Notes: generated by a model from the sequence alone, not told the origin. DNA of 64,000 nt from Chitinophagaceae bacterium (GCA_016719815.1 JADJYK010000004.1:253637-317636); one strand, 5' to 3'; shown: positions 51,192 through 61,000, counted from the stretch's first letter. Numbers and translations: made by a program.

Positions 51192-51417
51192 ATACTTTTA
51201 TGGCATCTGCTTCCCGGCCATTTCGTTCCAGCAGTTTGGCCAGGTGATAATAGCTGCCCACATAACCCGGCTCCCGGTTCAGCAATGTTTCAAACAACTG
51301 TCTTGCCTGTACATCGTCACCCAATTTAATGTACTCCAATGCCAGGGCATGCTGCAAAAAAGAATCTTCCGGCATATCAACCAGCATGGCCTTTATTTTC
51401 CCAATCCTGTCCATCAA
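51157..51417 (-). CDS. Small TPR-repeat protein
   Basis: The 86-residue protein carries about two tetratricopeptide units: SFLQHALALEYIKLGDDVQARQLFE and YVGSYYHLAKLLERNGREADAIKVYEKGM. Such repeats bind other proteins. Homologues are usually some 20 residues longer at the C-terminus, so the stop at 51157 may follow a small indel. It is directly upstream of tilS and overlaps it by 35 bases, probably as one transcript. Confidence 0.75.
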   Translation of the reverse strand: MMDRIGKIKAMLVDMPEDSFLQHALALEYIKLGDDVQARQLFETLLNREPGYVGSYYHLAKLLERNGREADAIKVYEKGMEEAKRL

Positions 51418-51459
51418 AAAATTATCAATTAATAATGTTTATTTATCCGTGCCTCCCCT

Positions 51460-51467
51460 TATCTTTG
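51460..51467 (+). promoter_or_regulatory. -7 box TATCTTTG for etfB
   Basis: TATCTTTG matches the Bacteroidetes -7 consensus. It lies 46 bases before the etfB ATG, leaving a short untranslated leader. The -33 element is weak (GTTTA). Confidence 0.55.
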
Positions 51468-51513
51468 CCTTAGTTGCATAAACAACTATTTTCTAACGAT
51501 TAACTATTCAGAA

Positions 51514-52257
51514 ATGAAAATCCTTGTTTGCATTAGCAAAACGCCGGACACAACGGCAAAAATAGCCTTCACCGACAACAACACGAAATTCGACGCCAAT
51601 GGCGTGCAGTGGATTATCAATCCATACGATGAGTGGTACTCACTTGTTCGTGCCATTGAACTGAAAGAAGCAGACGCTTCTGCAGCTATTCACCTGGTAA
51701 CCGTTGGCGGAGCCGATGCTGAACCCATCATCCGCAAAGCCCTTGCCCTTGGCGGCGATGAAGCCATCAGGGTAAATGCCGATAGCAGCGACAGTTTCTA
51801 CATCGCTTCCCAGATAGCCGAGGTAGCAAAACAGGGCAGTTACGATTTAATTTTTACAGGGAAAGAAACTATTGACTACAACGGCTCTTCGATAGGCGGT
51901 ATGGTAGCCGAACTGCTCGATTTGCCTTATATATCGCTGGCAACAAAATTTGAACTGTCTGGAAAAAAAGCAACAGTTACAAGAGAAATAGAAGGTGGCG
52001 AAGAGGTAAACGAAGCCGAACTGCCGCTGGTTGTAAGCACACAAAAAGGCATGGCCGAAGCAAGAATTCCCAATATGAGGGGAATTATGGCAGCCCGTAC
52101 CAAACCGCTTAAAGCAGTTGAACCTGTTGCCGCAGAAACACTTACTTCTGTTGCCGCCTTTGGCCTGCCTCCGGCAAAAGTTGGTGTTAAACTGGTATCT
52201 CCCGATAATGTGGATGAACTGGTGCACCTGCTGCACGAAGAAGCAAAAGCGATATGA
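51514..52257 (+). CDS. etfB: Electron transfer flavoprotein, beta subunit
   Basis: With EtfA this protein carries electrons from acyl-CoA dehydrogenases to the quinone pool. The 247-residue sequence has the beta-subunit landmarks MKILVCISKTPDT, NPYDEWYSLVRAIELKE, FTGKETIDYNGSSIGGMVAELLDLP and VVSTQKGMAEARIPNMRGIMAA. etfA follows 35 bases later, so they form a two-gene operon ending in the terminator at 53280. Confidence 0.95.
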   Translation: MKILVCISKTPDTTAKIAFTDNNTKFDANGVQWIINPYDEWYSLVRAIELKEADASAAIHLVTVGGADAEPIIRKALALGGDEAIRVNADSSDSFYIASQIAEVAKQGSYDLIFTGKETIDYNGSSIGGMVAELLDLPYISLATKFELSGKKATVTREIEGGEEVNEAELPLVVSTQKGMAEARIPNMRGIMAARTKPLKAVEPVAAETLTSVAAFGLPPAKVGVKLVSPDNVDELVHLLHEEAKAI

Positions 52258-52292
52258 ACCCTTAACCCAAACTCAACCTCAATTCAAAAAAT

Positions 52293-53258
52293 ATGTCAGT
52301 TTTAATATATATAGATACGGCTGAAGGTCACATTAAAAAATCATCAATCGAAGCAATTTGTTACGGCGCAAAAATCGCAGAACAATTGGGTACAACTACC
52401 GAAGGCGTAGTACTGGGTGCTGTTAACGACGATGTCGCTGCCCTGGGAAAATATGGCGTAAAAAAAATACACCATACCACTGGCGATGCTTTCAGTCAGT
52501 TTGATGCGCAGGTTTATACAAAAGCAATTGCAGAAGTAGCTGCCACAACAGGAGCAAAAGTAATCGTCTTCTCAAATAATATCAGCGGTAAAGCCATTGC
52601 CCCACGCCTTTCTGCCCGCCTCAAAGCTGGTTTGGTTGCAGGTGCTGTGGCTTTACCCAACACTGACAATGGTTTTACAGTAAAGAAAAATGTTTTCTCC
52701 GGAAAGGCGTTTGCTAATGTAACAGTAAATACCGAAGTAAAAATAATTTCCCTAAGCCCGAATGCTTACCAGGTGGTAGCCGGCGAAGGAACTGCAGAAT
52801 TGGTTACCGCAAATGTTGCTGTCACACCCGGAAAAGTTACCGTAACCAATACCTCCAAAGCTTCAGGAGATATTGTTCTTACCGAAGCTGAAATTGTGGT
52901 CAGTGCCGGCCGGGGTATGAAAGGACCAGAAAACTGGGGCATGATTGAAGACCTCGCAAAAACATTACATGCCGCCACGGCCTGCAGCCGCCCTGTGGCC
53001 GATGCCCACTGGCGTCCGCATAATGAGCATGTGGGACAAACCGGTTTTGCCATTGCCCCTAACCTCTACATCGCTATCGGCATATCCGGCGCAATTCAAC
53101 ACCTCGCCGGTGTAAACAGAAGCAAAGTAATTGTAGTAATAAATAAAGATCCCGAAGCCCCTTTCTTTAAAGCCGCAGACTACGGCATTGTCGGCGATGC
53201 TTTCGAAGTGGTTCCTAAACTGAACGAGGCAATAAAGAAACTTAAAAGCACAGCCTGA
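52293..53258 (+). CDS. etfA: Electron transfer flavoprotein, alpha subunit
   Basis: EtfA holds the FAD of the heterodimer. Its C-terminal FAD domain is clear: VSAGRGMKGPENWGMIEDLAK, VGQTGFAIAPNLYIAIGISGAIQHLAGV and VINKDPEAPFFKAADYGIVGD. The 321 residues fit. It is the second gene of the etf operon, and no frameshift is seen. Confidence 0.96.
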   Translation: MSVLIYIDTAEGHIKKSSIEAICYGAKIAEQLGTTTEGVVLGAVNDDVAALGKYGVKKIHHTTGDAFSQFDAQVYTKAIAEVAATTGAKVIVFSNNISGKAIAPRLSARLKAGLVAGAVALPNTDNGFTVKKNVFSGKAFANVTVNTEVKIISLSPNAYQVVAGEGTAELVTANVAVTPGKVTVTNTSKASGDIVLTEAEIVVSAGRGMKGPENWGMIEDLAKTLHAATACSRPVADAHWRPHNEHVGQTGFAIAPNLYIAIGISGAIQHLAGVNRSKVIVVINKDPEAPFFKAADYGIVGDAFEVVPKLNEAIKKLKSTA

Positions 53259-53279
53259 TACAATTGATTTGTTTTTCGT

Positions 53280-53314
53280 AAAGCCTTTCCTTAACCGAAA
53301 GGCTTTATTGTTTT
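53280..53314 (+). terminator. Terminator after etfA
   Basis: AAAGCCTTTC and GAAAGGCTTT form a ten-base stem with a seven-base loop, followed by ATTGTTTT. The TATATTTG -7 box of the next gene begins at its end (53314-53321). Confidence 0.85.
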
Positions 53315-53345
53315 ATATTTGTCATTGAACAAACTAGACAGGTGA

Positions 53346-53954
53346 ATGAAGAAGATAGAGCTGGAAATAGTTGCCCTTTCACATAGCATAACACAGACAC
53401 ACTCCTACGCCGTTGTATTGGGCGAAGTGGATGGTGTAAGAAGATTGCCAATAGTTATCGGCGGATTTGAAGCCCAGGCCATTGCCGTGGCGTTGGAAAA
53501 AATGCAGCCAAGCCGTCCGCTTACCCACGACCTGATTAAAAATTTCATGAATTCATTTGGGGTTACACTGCATGAAATAATCATCTGTGATCTGCAGGAA
53601 GGCATATTCTTTTCCAAACTGGTTTGCTCCTCAGACCATGACACAATAGAAATTGATTCCCGCACTTCTGATGCACTGGCCCTTGCTGTTCGTTTTAGCT
53701 GCCCGATATACACATACGAAAATATTCTCGATAACGCCGGTATCCTGATGGAAGAAACGGAAGGCGAAAAGAAGAAAAAAGAAAAACAGGAAGCATACGT
53801 AGAGGATGATGTCCCAACCGGTAATGAAGATCTGAAGACAATGACACTGGATGAGCTAAACACCCTGTTGAATGATGTTTTGGATCAGGAAGATTACGTC
53901 AGGGCCATTGCTATCCGTGATGAAATAAACAGCCGAAATAAAGGGAAGAAATAA
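53346..53954 (+). CDS. Bifunctional nuclease family protein (DUF151) with UvrB/UvrC motif
   Basis: The N-terminal 140 residues form the DUF151 domain: LPIVIGGFEAQAIAVALEKMQPSRPLTHDL, VTLHEIIICDLQEGIFFSKL and DSRTSDALALAVRFSCPIYT. Plant members are reported to have DNase and RNase activity. After a charged linker (EGEKKKKEKQE), residues 165-200 resemble a UvrB/UvrC-type motif (LNTLLNDVLDQEDYVRAIAIRDEI). This two-part layout is frequent in Bacteroidota. A function in nucleic acid metabolism is likely but unproven. Confidence 0.88.
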   Translation: MKKIELEIVALSHSITQTHSYAVVLGEVDGVRRLPIVIGGFEAQAIAVALEKMQPSRPLTHDLIKNFMNSFGVTLHEIIICDLQEGIFFSKLVCSSDHDTIEIDSRTSDALALAVRFSCPIYTYENILDNAGILMEETEGEKKKKEKQEAYVEDDVPTGNEDLKTMTLDELNTLLNDVLDQEDYVRAIAIRDEINSRNKGKK

Positions 53955-53978
53955 CTTTTTTCCTGCAAAAAAATTGTC

Positions 53979-54500
53979 GCCCCAATGGGGCTTTAAACAC
54001 CTCTTTCAAATTTCATTCTACCATTATGCCGGCCCTACGGGCCTTTTATAATTTTCATAAACTTCTTCTCAATCACAACAACTAGCGGGGTGCCATTTTT
54101 GTAACCGATGCTTTGCAAAATGAGGCTGGGTGTGGGTGGCTTCCTCCTTGGAGGAGGTCGGAAGGAGCTAAAAAAATCTCAAATAAAATGTCGCCCTGAC
54201 AAAGCCCTGTAGGGGCGGCATTTTGGTAACACATCAACTCAAAAACGAACAAAGCCCTGTAAGGGCGACATTTTGTCATCACTCAAACAACAAAGCCCTT
54301 TGGGCGGCATTTTTACACACATCAACTCAAAAAACAAGCCCTGTGGGCGGCTTACATCAACTCAAACGAACAAAGCCCTGAAGGGGGCAAACAAAAAAAA
54401 AAAAAAACCCCAGGGGGGGGATTTGAACCGCCTAGGGGCGGCATTTTAGTAACACATCAACTCAAAAACAAACAAAGCCCTGTAGGGGCGGCATTTTGGT
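53979..54500. repeat. Field of short palindromes (REP-like) next to a REP-associated transposase
   Basis: No gene lies here. The stretch holds repeated short hairpins: GCCCCAATGGGGC (53979), GGCCCTACGGGCC (54031), then seven copies or partial copies of AAAGCCCTGTAGGGGCGGCATTTT at about 54201, 54251, 54292, 54336, 54372, 54429 and 54475. Between the later copies a second element, ACATCAACTCAAA, recurs. The first hairpin copies are 36-50 bases apart. The palindromic core GCCC-TGTA-GGGGC, the tail GGCATTTT and the neighbouring transposase fit a REP/RAYT system. Confidence 0.8.
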
Positions 54501-54541
54501 TAAAGAAATCACTTTATATTTATCTCTTACAATTAAATACT

Positions 54542-55021
54542 ATGTCAAATACATATTCGCAAATAACAATCCATTGTGTATTCGCTGTAAAAGGAAGGGA
54601 AAATTGTATAACAAAAAAATGGCGGGATGAATTACACCGCTATATTGCTGGTACAATTACTAAAAATGGCACCAAGGTTTTAGCAGTTGGTGGCTGGAAA
54701 GATCATGTCCATATTCTTGTTGGCCTGCCTGTAACAATAAGTATTGCTGACTTCATGAGAATAATTAAAGCAAACAGCAGCAAATGGATAAACGAACAGA
54801 ATTTCGTTCCGGGTAAGTTTCAATGGCAATCGGGCTATGGTGCGTTTTCTCTATCCAAAAGTCAAAGAGATACAGTTGTTAAATACATCATGACCCAGGA
54901 AGAACATCACAAAACCACATCATTCAGAGACGAATACATCAAAATGCTGGCAGATTCCGAAATTAGTTTTGATGAAAAATATATTTTTGATTTCTACGAT
55001 GATAATTTTGATAACAAATAG
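54542..55021 (+). CDS. IS200-like Y1 transposase (REP-associated tyrosine transposase)
   Basis: This is a single-domain HUH endonuclease of 159 residues. The HUH pair is His55-x-His57 in KDHVHILVGLP. The catalytic Tyr115 lies in TVVKYIMTQEEHH. The end YGAFSLSKSQ fits the transposase IS200-like family. Its upstream field of palindromes, the absence of IS200 end structures that I can see and the single copy in the window suggest a domesticated RAYT that acts on REP sequences. Confidence 0.88.
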   Translation: MSNTYSQITIHCVFAVKGRENCITKKWRDELHRYIAGTITKNGTKVLAVGGWKDHVHILVGLPVTISIADFMRIIKANSSKWINEQNFVPGKFQWQSGYGAFSLSKSQRDTVVKYIMTQEEHHKTTSFRDEYIKMLADSEISFDEKYIFDFYDDNFDNK

Positions 55022-55056
55022 TACCTTTTTACATAGCACTACTCAAAAAATAAACA

Positions 55057-55866
55057 GTGATCGTATTTCCCAATTGTAAAATAAACCTCGGTCTCCGCAT
55101 CCTGCGCAAACGGGCAGACGGCTTTCATGACCTGGATACAGCCTTTTTTCCCGTACCGGTTACTGATGCACTGGAAATAATTCCCGGAGGCGATACACTG
55201 ACATTCACTTCATCAGGTATAAATATTGACAACACAAATAATACCTGCACAAAGGCATACGAACTGCTCAAAAAAGATTTCCCGCAATTGCCAGGCGCAA
55301 AAATGCACCTTCACAAAAACATACCCATTGGGGCCGGTCTTGGCGGCGGCAGTGCCGATGGTGCTTTCGCACTGCAATTGCTGAATAACTATTTCAACCT
55401 GGGTCTAACAGCTAAACAACTGATTGATTATTCGTTGCTGATTGGCAGCGATTGCCCGTTTTTTATACTCAACAAACCCTGCATCGCTTCTGGCCGGGGT
55501 GAAATACTCGAACCGGTCTCCATACAGCTTACAGGCTATTCAATATATCTTATCAATCCCGGCATCCATATTAATACAGGCTGGGCTTTTTCGCATATCA
55601 CACCGTCTGAGCAAGTAACTGCAGTCAGAGACATTATTTCCCAGCCCATTGAAAAATGGAAAGAACAGCTTGTCAATGATTTTGAAAACCCGGTTTTTAT
55701 ACAGCACCCATCTGTCGGGGCTATTAAAGAAACATTATACAACCAGGGAGCAGTCTATGCTGCCATGAGCGGCAGCGGCTCCACCGTTTTTGGTATCTTC
55801 AAAAAAACGGATACGCCTCTATTTCACTTCCCTGTTAATTACAGGGTTATGATTGCCGCAAGTTGA
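55057..55866 (+). CDS. ispE: 4-diphosphocytidyl-2-C-methyl-D-erythritol kinase
   Basis: IspE phosphorylates CDP-methylerythritol in the MEP isoprenoid pathway (compare dxr in this window). The GHMP kinase motifs are PNCKINLGLRILRKRADGFHDL and PIGAGLGGGSADGAF. The C-terminal SGSGSTVFGIF is also present. The start is a GTG at 55057, because it sits at the usual distance from the PNCKINLGL motif and no ATG is near. 269 residues, normal. Confidence 0.94.
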   Translation: MIVFPNCKINLGLRILRKRADGFHDLDTAFFPVPVTDALEIIPGGDTLTFTSSGINIDNTNNTCTKAYELLKKDFPQLPGAKMHLHKNIPIGAGLGGGSADGAFALQLLNNYFNLGLTAKQLIDYSLLIGSDCPFFILNKPCIASGRGEILEPVSIQLTGYSIYLINPGIHINTGWAFSHITPSEQVTAVRDIISQPIEKWKEQLVNDFENPVFIQHPSVGAIKETLYNQGAVYAAMSGSGSTVFGIFKKTDTPLFHFPVNYRVMIAAS

Positions 55867-55990
55867 CTGTTCAGCCCCCAGCCTATACGACACTACGGGC
55901 AGACCTGCCTGACGGCGGGCAAGCTTTTTTTATAAAAAATCAGCCATTTTTTGCCTGCTTGCCAATACTTTTGCAGCCAAATCAGCAACA

Positions 55991-56347
55991 ATGGAGATTT
56001 ATAAAGAATTTGCTTTCGATTCGGCCCATTTTCTTCCGAATGTTCATGATGGGCATAAATGCAAAAACATGCATGGCCATACCTATCATCTCCGTGTTTA
56101 TGTTAAAGGTACTCCGGGTGAAAACTCCGGCTGGATTTTTGACTTTAAAGAACTGAAAGACCTTGTACGTCCGCTGGTTGATCAGCTCGATCACACCGTG
56201 ATGAACAATGTGCCCGGCCTTGAAAACCCCACTGCCGAGAATATTACTATCTGGTTCTGGAACAGGCTGAAACCCATTTTGCCGCAACTAAGCCGCATAG
56301 AACTCAAAGAAACACCTACTACCGGTGTGGTGTACAGTGGCGAATAG
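55991..56347 (+). CDS. queD: 6-carboxy-5,6,7,8-tetrahydropterin synthase
   Basis: QueD makes carboxytetrahydropterin for queuosine, the modified base of several tRNAs. The 118-residue protein has the zinc and catalytic residues in FDSAHFLPNVHDGHKCKNMHGHTYHL (two separated His and the Cys), WIFDFKELKD, QLDHTVMN and the final Glu in IELKETPT. It is alone here. Other queuosine genes are not in the window. Confidence 0.94.
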   Translation: MEIYKEFAFDSAHFLPNVHDGHKCKNMHGHTYHLRVYVKGTPGENSGWIFDFKELKDLVRPLVDQLDHTVMNNVPGLENPTAENITIWFWNRLKPILPQLSRIELKETPTTGVVYSGE

Positions 56348-56388
56348 ACCGCCAGCCTGCCTCTTTTTTTTTGTACCTTGCAGGAGCT

Positions 56389-56451
56389 ATGCTGAATACA
56401 GTATTCCAGGTATCTGTTCTCGCTTCCAATCTCGATCTGCTTAACCACTAA
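56389..56451 (+). other. Possible 20-residue leader ORF before rocD
   Basis: ATG at 56389 opens a 20-codon reading frame (MLNTVFQVSVLASNLDLLNH). AGGAG stands five bases before it, unusual for Bacteroidota. The stop codon lies inside the right arm of the hairpin at 56437-56455. A leader or attenuator is possible. A chance ORF is equally likely. Confidence 0.25.
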
Positions 56452-56468
56452 GCAGCCTGCCTTTTTTT
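56437..56468 (+). terminator. Hairpin with T-run upstream of rocD
   Basis: CTGCTTA and TAAGCAG form a seven-base stem with loop ACCAC. CCTGCC and seven Ts follow. It may terminate the queD transcript or act as an attenuator for rocD. Confidence 0.45.
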
Positions 56469-56511
56469 ATCCGGGCCGACTCATCTTTATCACATTATTC
56501 AATTTCAACGT

Positions 56512-57747
56512 ATGCAAGACATAAAAAACCTGTCTGAAAAGACACAACACTATATTGACCTGGAAAATAAATACGGGGCACACAATTATCACCCTATCCC
56601 TGTAGTACTAACAAAAGGCGAAGGCATATTCGTTTGGGATGTGGATGGCAAAAAGTATTACGATTTCCTGAGCGGATACTCTGCCGTTAACCACGGACAT
56701 TGTCACCCAAAAATTGTAGAAGTGTTTACTCAACAGGCACAGCAACTCACACTTACCAGCCGTGCTTTTCACAGCGAATGGCTGGCAATTTTCTCAGAGT
56801 ACATCACCCGTTATTTCGGCTACGACAAAGTATTACCAATGAATACCGGTGCCGAAGCCGTTGAAACTGCCATCAAACTATGCCGCAAATGGGCATACAA
56901 AATAAAAGGCATTGAGGAAGACAAAGCCGTCATCATCGTATGCGGTCAAAATTTTCATGGCCGCACCACTACCATCGTTTCCTTCAGCAGCGACCCGTCA
57001 GCGAAGAAAGATTTTGGGCCCTTCACTCCCGGATTTATCAGTATTCCTTACAATGATATTGCATTATTAGAAGCTGCCCTGAAGGAAAAAAACGTGGCAG
57101 GTTTTCTTGTGGAGCCCATACAAGGCGAAGCAGGAGTGGTGGTGCCGGATGAGGGTTATCTTTCAAAAGCAAAACAACTCTGCCAGGATAATAACGTATT
57201 ATTTGTGGCTGATGAAATACAAACCGGTCTTTGCCGTACTGGCAGGATGCTGGCCTGCCACCACGAAAACGTAAGACCCGATATATTAATTCTTGGCAAA
57301 GCCCTCAGCGGTGGTATGATGCCGGTAAGTGTGGTGCTTGCGGATGATGCAGTGATGCTCACCATCAAACCCGGCGAACATGGCAGCACATACGGTGGTA
57401 ATCCATTGGCCTGTAAAGTGGCCATAACAGCATTACAGGTTTTGAAAGATGAAAGGCTTGCAGAAAATGCTGAAACAATGGGCAAGATATTCAGAAAGGA
57501 GTTATTGGCATTACAATCAAAACATATTGCTGTTGTACGGGGCAAAGGTCTGCTCAATGCTATTGTTATTAATCATCCTGATAAAGAAGCGGCATGGAAA
57601 CTTTGTCTTGAATTGAAGCATAATCGTCTTTTAGCCAAACCCACACATGGTGATAAGATACGCTTCTCCCCTCCGCTTGTTATCACAGAAGAGCAGATAA
57701 AAAAATGTATTTCCATAATTGCGCAAAGCCTCTCCGTGCTGGATTAA
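56512..57747 (+). CDS. rocD: Ornithine--oxo-acid aminotransferase
   Basis: This class III PLP enzyme moves the delta-amino group of ornithine to 2-oxoglutarate, giving glutamate semialdehyde. The 411 residues are normal. Family marks are YFDFLSGYSAVNHGHCHPKIV (with one K-Y variation), MNTGAEAVETAIKLCRKW, VEPIQGEAGVVVPDEGYL, VADEIQTGLCRTG and the PLP lysine in LILGKALSGGMMPVS. It links arginine and proline metabolism. It is monocistronic in this window. Confidence 0.94.
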   Translation: MQDIKNLSEKTQHYIDLENKYGAHNYHPIPVVLTKGEGIFVWDVDGKKYYDFLSGYSAVNHGHCHPKIVEVFTQQAQQLTLTSRAFHSEWLAIFSEYITRYFGYDKVLPMNTGAEAVETAIKLCRKWAYKIKGIEEDKAVIIVCGQNFHGRTTTIVSFSSDPSAKKDFGPFTPGFISIPYNDIALLEAALKEKNVAGFLVEPIQGEAGVVVPDEGYLSKAKQLCQDNNVLFVADEIQTGLCRTGRMLACHHENVRPDILILGKALSGGMMPVSVVLADDAVMLTIKPGEHGSTYGGNPLACKVAITALQVLKDERLAENAETMGKIFRKELLALQSKHIAVVRGKGLLNAIVINHPDKEAAWKLCLELKHNRLLAKPTHGDKIRFSPPLVITEEQIKKCISIIAQSLSVLD

Positions 57748-57779
57748 TGAAGCGATGTCATACTGCTAACGAAAAGTCA

Positions 57780-57842
57780 CCCCGGCCATTGAGCCGGGGT
57801 CTGACATGAAGATGGAATGAGATGCCGGATCAGATCCGGCAT
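57780..57842. repeat. Two palindromes after rocD
   Basis: CCCCGGC-CATTGA-GCCGGGG (57780-57799) and ATGCCGGAT-CAG-ATCCGGCAT (57822-57842) are perfect hairpins. A further half-copy, ATCCGGCAT, occurs near 57868. They are candidates for dispersed repeats in this genome. Confidence 0.7.
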
Positions 57843-57950
57843 GACACTACTCCGTAGCAGCGTTACATCCGGCATAGCAGAATTCCATAGCAGCAACGTA
57901 CCGTTGAACACAAACGAATGTCAACCTGGGCTTACCGGGGTCTAACGTAC

Positions 57951-57979
57951 AAAAAGCCCCGCTCCATCTGAAGCAGGGC
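57951..57979 (-). terminator. Terminator of the T9SS gene
   Basis: On the minus strand, GCCCTGCT pairs with AGCGGGGC (one G-U) around an eight-base loop, followed by TTTTT. It lies 29 bases past the stop. Confidence 0.8.
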
Positions 57980-58007
57980 CTGTATTGTTTGGTTCTTTCA
58001 ATAGAGA

Positions 58008-61000
58008 CTATTGCTTGCTGAACTTAGCACTCACCGCACCAGTCTCAGCATTCACCACTTTCAGGATATAGCTGCCGCTTGTAAGGCCGGCCACATTGAG
58101 AGAAACAGTATTGCTCCCTTCTGCAATGGCTTTTACCTGTTGTGCCAGTATCCTGCCGGTCATATCCACTACCTGCAAGGTTACAGTACCACGGGCAGGA
58201 CTGCTCAATGCCACATTCAACTGGCTGCTGGCAGGATTAGGATACAATCCATCTATAGCCAATGTTGTAGCTTTTTCTCCCCTAATCACAATTACATTGC
58301 TCATCTTGCTCACACCGTTAATATCCTGCTGGCGCAAACGGTAATATTGCTTGCTGCCTGTTGGGTTTGCATCTGTAAAGCCATACGTTAAGCTGGCATC
58401 GCTGTTGCCATTAACGGCCAGAGTGCTTACAAAATCTATTGCTGTATAATTTGCCCCATCTGCTGAACGCTCCACATCAAAACCACGGTTATTCTGTTCG
58501 CTTACTGTGGTCCAGCTTAGTTTATTTACGCTGCCTTGTTTGTAACCGGAGAAACTGAGCATGTTAACCGGTAAAGAAATAAGACTTACGCCACCTACGG
58601 CAAACTGTGAGAAGCCGCTCATTCCGGTACGCTGCAAAACAGCCAGTGCATTGGAACCAGTTGTGGCAACATGTGTGCCGTTCATTATATCCATTTGTTG
58701 TTCCCGAAGCTAAATTAACCTCCCAATAACCATTGTTTGCCACTCTTACAATATTATCACTTCCTTCTGTAAATGGAAGACCGGCATTTCCGGCTGGTCC
58801 TGTAATGAAACGTGCCGCCAGTGAGTTATCAGTAGCAAGCGTATTGAAGTTGATAGTTGCTGACTGAATAGCTGATAGTGTCCCTACCGGGAAATGATAA
58901 TCCTGGCCTGTGAAGACTGTACCCACTCCCCTTTTAAATGCTCCTGCACCATCGGTAACAACATACGATGTGGAAGAGCCTGCACTTAAAGAACTTGGTG
59001 CCAGCGCTGTTAAACTGAGGTCATTAGCACCCAGTACAATCTTGCCGCTGGTAAGCGTAAGGCCGTTATTGCAGGAAACATTATTTGTTAATAACAGGTT
59101 GCCTGTTGATTTATTAAGAATAAGGTAACCAAACGTTGTTGCGCCGGTTATAGTCTGATCTGCTGTAGAACCATTAAATATTACGGCACGGCTATTGGAG
59201 TTGAAAGTAGCAGCAGCATCTTTAGTCCAGTTGCCTTTTACATGCAGGTCACCACCAATAGCATCACCCAGGGAAAGAGAGCCATTCAGTATTACATCTT
59301 TGTACACTTCTATAACCTGGTTTTGGCCAGGGCTTCCATAATCCATGTACATTGCCGACCCTGCATCAATGGTAAGATTACCCTGTATCTGTCCATTGCC
59401 AAATATTACTCCATTAGGAACATTCAAAACTGTGTTATTGCTTATCTGTAAATTGTTGGGGCATCCGGTTCCGCCTGAGCAATACCATTCATTTCCCCTG
59501 CCATAAGTACCGCCTGTGTTGTACCTGAGCAAAGATGCCGGTCCATAAAAGGCCGACCGGCACCGGAAATATAACCACCAGCAGTTAGCTGGAAGGTACC
59601 ATTGAAAGTTAAGTTGTTGGCGCATTAGTTATACCGGCAGAAGTCTGGCAAAAGACCAGTAACCGTACGGGCAACATTCATGGTAATACCCCAGTGTTCT
59701 GAACAGTTACATTAACAGGACCGCTTGTGGCTGGCCAGTAAGCATCATCGTTTACGCCATAGTTGCTGGTTGTGTTGAAAACAAGTGTTGCTGACAGGCC
59801 ATACACAAAGCCAATGTTCCACCACCCCATCCACCATCATTCAACTGGAAGATGCCATTGATGTTTGCAGTGCCGCTGTTTGTTGTAACCGTACCTGCCG
59901 CGGTCAAACTTCTTGAAGCGGCAATAGTAAGATTATTCAAAAGGGTTAAATCTGCCCCTGAATTAACTATCCAATTAATGTTAGTACCTGTAAAGGTTCC
60001 TCCTGACTGAGTGAAAGTCTTGCCGGAACCAGTCATAGTTATTGTTGCAATATCTGTGCTGCTTCCAAACGAACCACCTGTTTGAGAGAAGTTACCGCCA
60101 ATACTTATATTACAAACACCGTTAGATTATTATCAATATCTAAATCGTCCTCAATAATGAAATTACCACTGACTATTAAATTCAGATCAGCACTACCACT
60201 TAGCGGGTGCAGCATCACCAGAATTCTGAACCCTGAAATTACCTGCTACAGTGGTCAACCCTCCAAGCAGGTTAGTAGTAGTGGTTGTATTACTGTTCCA
60301 GGTAAAGTTTCCTAATGTTTGAGAAATATTGGAAGGTGGTGAAGATGTGCCACCAGTAACTTCAAATAAAGATGTCACATTCCATGATGTAGTTGGTGCC
60401 GCACCGCCATTCCTGTTATGTTGATAAAGGCTATTAGCATTAAAGGATGATGTGCCGGTGAAAACATGTGTACCCACAGAATTCACTAATGTTCCGCTTA
60501 CATCAAGATCTGTACCGGCACCGTCAGCCAAAGTAAATGCAGCACCCAATGTTAGAGTAGCACCCGCTTCTACCACCAGTTGGTCTGCACCGGCAGGGGC
60601 TGCCACCGTTACAGTATGAGTATTGTATAGTGATTGTGTTGGCGTTGGCATCGGGTATTAAAGTAGATGAAATCCATGTACTGTTATCAGCTGATGATTC
60701 CCAGGTTCCAAGGCTACCCCAGTCACCTGAGGTTACAGAATGGAAATAATCAGAAGCCGATGAAGCTGTCTGAATATTAAACAGGTTACTGGTTGCACTT
60801 GCCAACCCTGTTGATGCAGCAGTAAGCTGAAAGCCAGTACCGGCAACAGTATGTATGATAGCACCAGAAAAGGTAGTTAAACCGGCAACGGCCTGTGAGG
60901 ATACGGGACTGCCCAATAGTGTGCCGGTAGAAGTAATTTCTATAAAACCAATGAAGTCAAGGTCACGGTTGTTATTTATATCATTAGCACTTACGGTTGG

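Noticed and set aside
54082..54282. Minus-strand ORF of 66 codons in the palindrome field
   Set aside because: It is made of translated repeat units and has no independent support.
54413..54430. tRNA-like T-arm fragment (GGTTCAAATCC on the minus strand)
   Set aside because: No acceptor, D-arm or anticodon arm can be folded around it.
54190..54500. Repeats at regular spacing that could suggest a CRISPR array
   Set aside because: The units are imperfect, palindromic and 36-50 bases apart with similar, not unique, spacers. No cas genes are near, and a RAYT transposase is adjacent.
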